Made by a program: the position numbers and the translations under genes
The notes under the pieces: model-generated
What the model was told of the DNA's origin: nothing
The model's input: only the letters and a program-made list of their open reading frames with translations
The model's database searches: none
In this document: positions 32,954 through 38,178 of the stretch, piece after piece
Position numbering within the stretch: the stretch's first letter is position 1
Layout: each line of letters begins with the position of its first letter
NCBI GenBank assembly: GCA_034437275.1
Contig: DAOTUD010000039.1
Span: 1 to 38,178 of the forward strand
Direction: 5' to 3'
Length of the DNA: 38,178 nt
DNA from: TC-15 sp034437275
Lineage (GTDB): Bacteria; Chloroflexota; Anaerolineae; Aggregatilineales; Aggregatilineaceae

Positions 32954-33154
32954 CTTTTTTTCCCTGCGCGCCTGCTCCATTGAGATGTGTCACGCGGAGA
33001 GAGGGAATTGTGCCGGGTCGAAAGTCCCTCTCCGTGTACGAGGTGGGGGAAACGAATCGTCACAACAGCCCCCCGCCGTTTACGGGAGGGGAAATGCTGC
33101 CATCTGCAACCCTGCCACATCACCATCCTGCTCCTCAAGCTGCTGCACGCACAC

Positions 33155-33192
33155 ACACAAAAACACACCGGTCGCTGTCGCGGCGACCGGTG
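33155..33192 (-). terminator. Rho-independent terminator behind the BCCP gene
   Basis: On the minus strand a perfect 10-bp stem (33192-33183 with 33175-33166, CACCGGTCGC/GCGACCGGTG) is followed by TGTTTTTGTGTGTG. It lies 33 bases behind the BCCP stop and ends the run of four minus-strand genes. Confidence 0.85.
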
Positions 33193-33224
33193 GCCTATTA
33201 TACGCGAAACTGCGCGCCCCTGCC

Positions 33225-33722
33225 CTACGCAATCGTGACGAGCACCTTATTCTGCTCGACGTTATCGCCCGCGCGCACATTGACGCGGTGAATAGTGCCG
33301 TCGCGCGGGGCCTTGAGTTCGTTCTCCATCTTCATCGACTCCAGGATGACAACCGATTCACCTTTGGCGATGGACTGGCCTTCCGCCACCGGCACACGCA
33401 CGATCATGCCCGGCATCGGGGAGCGGATCGCCACCTCGCTGCCGGAATCGCCGAAATGCATGAACGCATTTGCCAGGCGGCGGCTGCGCTCGTCGGTGAC
33501 GTGCACCTCGTACATATTCCCGGCGATCATGACGTAGTGCTGGTCGTCGCGCTCGTCAACGACGCCCTCGAAGCTGCAATGGTCCAGCAGCAGCGAGTAC
33601 AGTTCGCCCTGGCGCAGCACGCGGAAATCGACCGCGCGCTCCTCGCCGTTCACCAGGATGCGGCCATCCTCGTTGATTTCGATCTCGAACGTCTGGTCGT
33701 TGACAATTGTCTGGTACTTCAT
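33225..33722 (-). CDS. Biotin carboxyl carrier protein (acyl-CoA carboxylase type)
   Basis: A 165-residue protein. The C-terminal biotinyl domain (about 92-165) has the biotin lysine in ESMKMEN (about residue 130) and the 'SPMPGMIVRV' and 'GDNVE' loops. The N-terminal 85 residues have a small beta domain. This fits the short BCCP partner of acetyl- or propionyl-CoA carboxylases, where biotin is first carboxylated by biotin carboxylase. The biotin carboxylase is about 2.8 kb upstream on the same strand with two unrelated genes between. Whether it loads acetyl- or propionyl-CoA depends on a carboxyltransferase not in the window. Confidence 0.9.
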   Translation of the reverse strand: MKYQTIVNDQTFEIEINEDGRILVNGEERAVDFRVLRQGELYSLLLDHCSFEGVVDERDDQHYVMIAGNMYEVHVTDERSRRLANAFMHFGDSGSEVAIRSPMPGMIVRVPVAEGQSIAKGESVVILESMKMENELKAPRDGTIHRVNVRAGDNVEQNKVLVTIA

Positions 33723-33794
33723 GCGTGTGCCATCCTCGTTAATGGTGAGCTGGTAGCTGGCGCGTGCTTGGCCTCACCCCCCTCGGTCCCCATG

Positions 33795-33819
33795 CGCATT
33801 AAGCTAAGAGGCAACTAGC
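33795..33819 (-). repeat. 25-bp dispersed repeat unit, inverted copy
   Basis: Matches 6843-6867 in reverse orientation with two differences. The surrounding gap 33723-33913 also has GC-rich blocks (CCTCACCCCCC, TCCCTCTCC..GAGAGGGGG), probably decayed inverted-repeat elements. Confidence 0.5.
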
Positions 33820-33913
33820 CGGTGCTTGGCGCAAAAAGCCCTCACCCTTCCGGCAGAGCCGTCTCCCTCTCCATCCGAGAGGGGGAAGCCAGCCTGTCAG
33901 AGGGCGATAACCG

Positions 33914-35233
33914 TTACTGCAACGCTGCGTTCCCGCGCGACAGCGTTCCGGCCATCGAGCCGTACAGCAGGTCGTCCATCATGAACACCAGGAACTCGAT
34001 ATCGGTCGGGGCGCTGGTGTCGTTGATGATGCGGCTGTCGGCCACCAGTTCGACCGCCAGCACGTAGCGGCCCAGCGGCAGCTCGTAGCGATAGAGCGCG
34101 CCGGTCTCGCCGCAGCGGTGCTCGACGCTGGCCGTGAACAAGCGCCCGTCCAGCGCGTCCGGATCGCTGTAGGCGTCGAAAGCGCTCTCGACCAGCAGAT
34201 CCGCGCGGGCGTCGTCAAACACGACCGTGTCCCCGGCTTCGATCGCGCCGAAGTCGGCGATCTCCAGGCCGATGCGCCACAGCGGCAGGTCTTCCGGGTT
34301 ATCCGGGCACTCGGCGGCTTCCAACGCCAGCGCCGCCGCGCCCTCGAAGCCCTGGTCGCTCAGGTACGCCTGCATTGCGTCGCCCAGCGCGTCATCGCGC
34401 GCCGCCCAGAAGGCCGCTTGAGCGTCCAGGTCGCGCGCGGCGGTGGCGTCCTCGTCGATCACGAACATCGGGCTGCCCGCCGTCAACTGGAACGCCAGCA
34501 CCTGCTCGGTCATCGCCTGCAAATGATCGACGCTCGGCGGTCCGTCGGGTGTGGCCTCGACGCTGGCCGGGTCCTCGATGATCACGACCGTGCGCAGCAC
34601 GTCGCCGGTGTACTGGGCGCTCTGCGGGTCGCGCGGGGTGATCAGTTCGTTGACCTCAAGCCCCTGGACCACCTGCCCAAAGATGGTATAGCCACCGTCC
34701 AGCCAGGGCGCGGGGGCGTAGGTGATGAAGAACTGGCTGCCGTTGGTGTCTGGGCCGGAGTTCGCCATCCCCAGCCGGCCCGCCTGGTCGAACAGCAGAT
34801 CGTCGCTGGTCTCGTTATCGAACATGTAACCCGGGCCACCGCCGCCCGTGCCGGTCGGATCGCCGGTCTGGGCCATGAAGCCCGGGATCACGCGGTGGAA
34901 GGTGAGGTTGTTGAAGTAGTCCTGCCCGGCCAGGAACACAAAGCTGTTCACGGCCTGGGGCGCGGCTTCCTCGAACAGATCGAAGTAGATCGGGCCGCGC
35001 TCGGTGCACAGCACCGCCGCATAATCGACGTCGTCTTCCAGCACGTCTTCCGGCTCGTCAAATTCGCGGCTGTCGGGCGTGGGGATATCCTGGGTGGCCG
35101 CGTCGCAGATCGCCTGCGGCGTCTGTGCGCCCTGCCGGACGCCGCTCACGGCGGGGGACGTCGTCTGTGCGCCGGCGACACCCGTCGCCAGCAGCGCGAT
35201 CACCAGGCTTGCAGTCAGAAACACGCGTTTCAT
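33914..35233 (-). CDS. Secreted cyclophilin-type peptidyl-prolyl isomerase
   Basis: A 439-residue exported protein: signal peptide about 1-22, acidic linker, then a cyclophilin domain at about 70-220. Active-site elements are present: 'FHRVIPGFMAQTGDP', 'NGSQFFIT' and 'LDGGYTIFGQV'. It catalyses cis-trans proline isomerisation, probably during folding of exported proteins. The last 220 residues are unassigned, with a 'GRYVLAVELVADSR' beta end. AGAGGAATA precedes the start. Confidence 0.87.
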   Translation of the reverse strand: MKRVFLTASLVIALLATGVAGAQTTSPAVSGVRQGAQTPQAICDAATQDIPTPDSREFDEPEDVLEDDVDYAAVLCTERGPIYFDLFEEAAPQAVNSFVFLAGQDYFNNLTFHRVIPGFMAQTGDPTGTGGGGPGYMFDNETSDDLLFDQAGRLGMANSGPDTNGSQFFITYAPAPWLDGGYTIFGQVVQGLEVNELITPRDPQSAQYTGDVLRTVVIIEDPASVEATPDGPPSVDHLQAMTEQVLAFQLTAGSPMFVIDEDATAARDLDAQAAFWAARDDALGDAMQAYLSDQGFEGAAALALEAAECPDNPEDLPLWRIGLEIADFGAIEAGDTVVFDDARADLLVESAFDAYSDPDALDGRLFTASVEHRCGETGALYRYELPLGRYVLAVELVADSRIINDTSAPTDIEFLVFMMDDLLYGSMAGTLSRGNAALQ

Positions 35234-35286
35234 TCGTTTATTCCTCTTCTCCTACACTGAATATACCGGTCTGCATCACGTTATAC

Positions 35287-35314
35287 GCAGGGGCCGCCGG
35301 CAATTTGCCCCTGC
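35287..35314 (-). terminator. Weak hairpin behind the Ca2+/H+ exchanger gene
   Basis: GCAGGGGC (35287-35294) pairs with GCCCCTGC (35307-35314), 8 bp. It lies between the exchanger stop and the cyclophilin start on the minus strand. There is no U-run, so it is at most a partial terminator. Confidence 0.3.
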
Positions 35315-35346
35315 CAGACTGTGACATATGCCGTCCGTCACCGCAA

Positions 35347-36444
35347 CTACTCCGGCAGCAGGAAGAACGCCAGTGCCACGATGATATACACCGCCAGCAG
35401 CATCATGCCCTCAAACCAGTTCGACTCGCCGTCCTCGGCGACCAGCGCCCCCACGTAGGACGCCGCCGCCAGCGCGATCACCTCCGGCAGCGTAAAGGCC
35501 AGGATCAGCTTCTCCTCGAACAGCAGGCTGATGAAGACCAGCACCGGCGCGACGAACAGCGCGATCTGCAGGCTGGACCCCAGCGCGATGGTGATGCCGA
35601 GTTCCATCTTGTCCTTGATCGCCACCTGCACCGCGACCAGGTGCTCAGCCACGTTGCCGATCACCGGCACGATGATCACGCCGACGAACAGCTCGCTCCA
35701 GCCCAACTCCTCGACCACCGGCTCGACGGTGCCGACCAGGAATTCCGCCATCACGACGATGCCCAACGTGGCCCCGACCAGCACCGCGACCGCCAGCCGC
35801 GGCGACCAGCCCGGCTCGTGATGCTCCTCGGCGTCATCCTCGGCGGCCAGCGGCGATCCGGGGGCCGGTTCGTGGGACACCAGCGAATACACCACGCTGC
35901 CGATGTACAGCGCGATCAGGATCAGCGCGATGCCTTCGCTCAGCAGCAGCTCGGACTCGAACTCCTGGTTTTCGACGAACGTCGCATCGAACAGCGACGG
36001 GATCGCCAGCGCCATGAAGGCCAGGATCAGCAGCGTGGCGTTCATCGTCGCCCGCCGCCGGTCGAAGTGCTGGATGCCGTTCTTCAGCCCGCCGAGCATG
36101 ATCGCCAGGCCCATCACCAGCAGCAGGTTCCCCAGCACCGAGCCGATGATCGACGCGCGCACCAGCTCGACCAGCCCGGCCCGCAGCGCGAAAATCGTGA
36201 TGATCAACTCCGCCGCGTTGCCCAGCGTGGCGTTGAGCAGCCCGCCGATCTGGGGGCCGGTGCGTGACGCGATGGCCTCCGTCGAGGCGCCCATCAGCCC
36301 GGCCAGCGCGATGATCGCCAGCGCCGACGTGGCAAAGATCGGCACGTCGCCGCCGCCGGTCAGCCGCAGGATCACCGCCACCACGCCGAACACCAGCAGC
36401 ACGTTGAGGTTCAACAGCTTCTTGAGTTCAAATGATTGGGTCAT
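35347..36444 (-). CDS. cax: Calcium/proton exchanger (CaCA family, CAX type)
   Basis: A 365-residue membrane antiporter with 11 hydrophobic helices in two inverted halves. The two alpha-repeat motifs are clear: 'LNATLGNAAELIITIFAL' near residue 70 and 'VIGNVAEHLVAVQVA' near 255, each with the key Asn/Glu pair that binds Ca2+. An acidic loop (AAEDDAEEHHE, about 198-208) joins the halves, as in CAX proteins. It exports Ca2+ in exchange for H+. Confidence 0.93.
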   Translation of the reverse strand: MTQSFELKKLLNLNVLLVFGVVAVILRLTGGGDVPIFATSALAIIALAGLMGASTEAIASRTGPQIGGLLNATLGNAAELIITIFALRAGLVELVRASIIGSVLGNLLLVMGLAIMLGGLKNGIQHFDRRRATMNATLLILAFMALAIPSLFDATFVENQEFESELLLSEGIALILIALYIGSVVYSLVSHEPAPGSPLAAEDDAEEHHEPGWSPRLAVAVLVGATLGIVVMAEFLVGTVEPVVEELGWSELFVGVIIVPVIGNVAEHLVAVQVAIKDKMELGITIALGSSLQIALFVAPVLVFISLLFEEKLILAFTLPEVIALAAASYVGALVAEDGESNWFEGMMLLAVYIIVALAFFLLPE

Positions 36445-36555
36445 AAACAGGATTTGTCCTTGTGCAAAGTTGAAACGTCAGAATCGCCGGCGGGTTGGCC
36501 TCCAGCCAAGCTAGAGAGGGGCCAAAGGAGCAGGCCCGGCGAGGGAGGATTTATC

Positions 36556-38070
36556 TCACCGCTGCATGCGTTCCCAGCGGCCCATCCATTTCCAGTTGGA
36601 GACATCACGCTTGGGCCGCGCCACGATCTGCGAGGCCTGCTGGCGCGCCTGGTGCTCGACCAGCGTGGCGATGATCGCCGCCACCTCGACCAGCGAGGGG
36701 TCCTGGTCCTCGTCCGGCGCGCTCATGAAACCGTCCACGAAATTGGTATCGTAGCGCCCGGCCAAAAAGCGCGTGCTGTCGATCAGCTTCTGGTGGAACG
36801 GCAGATTGGTGTGCAGCCCCATAATCTTGTACTCGGCCAGCGCGCGCCGCATCCGCAGCAGCGCCTCGCCGCGCGTCTCGCCCCACGCGATCAGCTTGGC
36901 CAGCAGCGAGTCATAGTAGGGCGTGACCTCGTACCCGGCGTAAATGCCGCTGTCCAGGCGGATGCCCGGCCCGGTTGGGGCGATGTGCACCGTCACCTGC
37001 CCCACCGACGGCAGGAAGTTGTTGTATGGGTCCTCGGCGTTGATGCGGCACTCGACCGCCCAGCCGTTGGGCACAATGTTCTCTTCCGCGCCCATCTTGC
37101 GCCCGCGCGCGATGCGAATCTGCTCCTTGACCAGATCGATGCCCGTCACCAGTTCGGTGACCGGGTGCTCGACCTGGAGCCGGGTGTTCATCTCCAGGAA
37201 GTAGAAATTCTTGTCCGGGTCGACCAGAAACTCAATCGTCCCGGCGTTGACATAGTTCACCGCCTCGGCAGCACGGATCGCCGCCGCGCCCATGCGCGCG
37301 CGCAGGTCCTCGTCCATGAACGGGCTGGGCGACTCCTCGAACAGCTTCTGATGGCGGCGCTGGATGCTGCACTCGCGTTCACCCAGGTGGATCGTGTTGC
37401 CGTGCAGATCGGCCAACACCTGAAACTCGATGTGGCGCGCGCCATCGATCATCTTTTCCAGGTAGACCGTGCCATCGCCGAAGGCCGCTTCTGCCTCGCG
37501 ATGGGCCGCGGCCAGCGCCGCGTCGAGCTGCTCTGGTTCGCGCACCACGCGCATCCCCTTCCCGCCGCCACCCGCCGCCGCCTTGACCATCAGCGGGTAG
37601 CCGAGCCGCCCGGCGGCATGGCGCAGCGCCCCGTCGTTCAGCCCCGGCTCGGTGCCCGGCACGACCGGCACCCCGGCGGCCTGCATGATCTCGCGCGCGG
37701 CCAGCTTGTCGCCCATCTTGCTGATCGCGTACGGGTCCGGGCCGATCCAGACCAGCCCGGCGTCGATCACGGCCTGGGCGAACGCGGCGCGCTCGCTGAG
37801 GAAGCCATAGCCCGGATGCACCGCGTCTGCATCCGACCGCAGCGCCACCGCGACGATACGGTCGATGTTCAGGTAGCTTTCGCGCGGGGCGGGCGGGCCG
37901 ATCAGGTGCGCCTCGTCCGCATAGCGCACGTGCAGCGCCTCGCGGTCGGCCTCGGAATACACCGCGACGGTCTGGATACCGCCCAGTTCGCGGCAGGCGC
38001 GGATCACGCGCACGGCGATCTCGCCCCGGTTGGCGATGAGAATCTTCCTGATTAGTGCTGTGTCGACCAT
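36556..38070 (-). CDS. accC: Biotin carboxylase subunit
   Basis: A 504-residue biotin carboxylase that uses ATP and bicarbonate to carboxylate biotin on BCCP. The N-terminal 'KILIANRGEIAVRVIRAC' opening, the ATP-grasp glycine loop 'AAAGGGGKGMR', 'MNTRLQVEHPVTE' and 'ECRINAEDP' are all present. Family length is about 450; here the C-terminal 50 residues are an extension ('DQDPSLVEVAAII'). It is the first complete gene of a minus-strand run with cax, cyclophilin and BCCP. The carboxyltransferase is not visible. Confidence 0.95.
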   Translation of the reverse strand: MVDTALIRKILIANRGEIAVRVIRACRELGGIQTVAVYSEADREALHVRYADEAHLIGPPAPRESYLNIDRIVAVALRSDADAVHPGYGFLSERAAFAQAVIDAGLVWIGPDPYAISKMGDKLAAREIMQAAGVPVVPGTEPGLNDGALRHAAGRLGYPLMVKAAAGGGGKGMRVVREPEQLDAALAAAHREAEAAFGDGTVYLEKMIDGARHIEFQVLADLHGNTIHLGERECSIQRRHQKLFEESPSPFMDEDLRARMGAAAIRAAEAVNYVNAGTIEFLVDPDKNFYFLEMNTRLQVEHPVTELVTGIDLVKEQIRIARGRKMGAEENIVPNGWAVECRINAEDPYNNFLPSVGQVTVHIAPTGPGIRLDSGIYAGYEVTPYYDSLLAKLIAWGETRGEALLRMRRALAEYKIMGLHTNLPFHQKLIDSTRFLAGRYDTNFVDGFMSAPDEDQDPSLVEVAAIIATLVEHQARQQASQIVARPKRDVSNWKWMGRWERMQR

Positions 38071-38124
38071 GAATGCCTCACTCGGTTGGTAAACAGATGA
38101 TTGGCGCGGTGCGCGATAAACAAG

Positions 38125-38178
38125 CTAAAACGGCCAGTCCTGCCCGCTTTCCTGGATGAAGTACACCATCAAGTCCAG
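38125..38178 (-). CDS. C-terminal end of an unidentified gene (partial)
   Basis: At the right edge the minus strand has an open frame entering from outside and ending LMVYFIQESGQDWPF at TAG 38125-38127, 54 bases before the biotin carboxylase start. Only 17 residues are in the window. It is probably the end of the preceding gene of the same operon; it cannot be identified. Confidence 0.4.
   Translation of the reverse strand: MDLMVYFIQESGQDWPF

Noticed and set aside
32806..33168. Upstream extension of the glycosyltransferase frame
   Set aside because: It runs through a family B repeat and has no family-like sequence; ATG 32805 or GTG 32748 is more credible.
1..38178. tRNA, rRNA genes or CRISPR arrays
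   Set aside because: No regular repeat-spacer array or recognisable tRNA/rRNA sequence was seen on either strand.

Overview
The window is GC-rich bacterial chromosome. Gene content and style suggest a Chloroflexota bacterium of the Anaerolineae/Aggregatilineales type: secreted beta-propeller and SH3-hydrolase proteins, a CHASE2-adenylate cyclase, a CHAD protein, GT-C glycosyltransferases, a TrpB2-type tryptophan synthase and a stand-alone biotin carboxylase/BCCP pair. This is inferred from content only; there is no rRNA or other phylogenetic marker gene. I found no tRNA, rRNA or CRISPR array.

Left part (1-8215): two small membrane or stress proteins; a minus-strand cytidine deaminase followed by trpB2, which sits behind a clear tryptophan-specific T-box leader with its own sigma70-like promoter; a DUF4258/DUF2283 toxin-antitoxin-like pair; a secreted M23 peptidase fused to a beta-propeller; and three membrane proteins of unknown function.

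Mobile part (8216-14660): a complete IS110-family element (8298-9535) sits inside a short inverted-repeat (MITE-like) element, with CT at both ends. Its 5' non-coding region folds into a bridge-RNA-like molecule whose two internal loops match the occupied target and the element's own joined ends. Joining the two ends also rebuilds a near-consensus promoter. After a secreted hydrolase and murI comes a lower-GC type II restriction-modification module. It is bounded by a perfect 31-bp direct repeat copied from the 3' end of murI, and behind it lies a broken HIT-family gene.

Respiratory part (14664-19774): a minus-strand operon of cupin, membrane-anchored octaheme cytochrome (HAO-like) and polytopic membrane protein. 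An exact FNR-type site lies at -41.5 from a plausible start. Divergent to it is a DUF485/ActP-like symporter pair whose symporter carries an unusual soluble insert of about 180 residues.

Right part (19775-38178): FecR-domain protein with an ITPase-like enzyme, secreted pectin-acetylesterase-like hydrolase, Schlafen/RecG-like ATP-binding regulator, CHASE2 adenylate cyclase with an HD protein, HTH-CHAD protein, two translationally coupled GT-C glycosyltransferases, and a minus-strand run of biotin carboxylase, Ca2+/H+ exchanger, secreted cyclophilin and BCCP. At least two families of GC-rich inverted-repeat elements are scattered through the intergenic regions.
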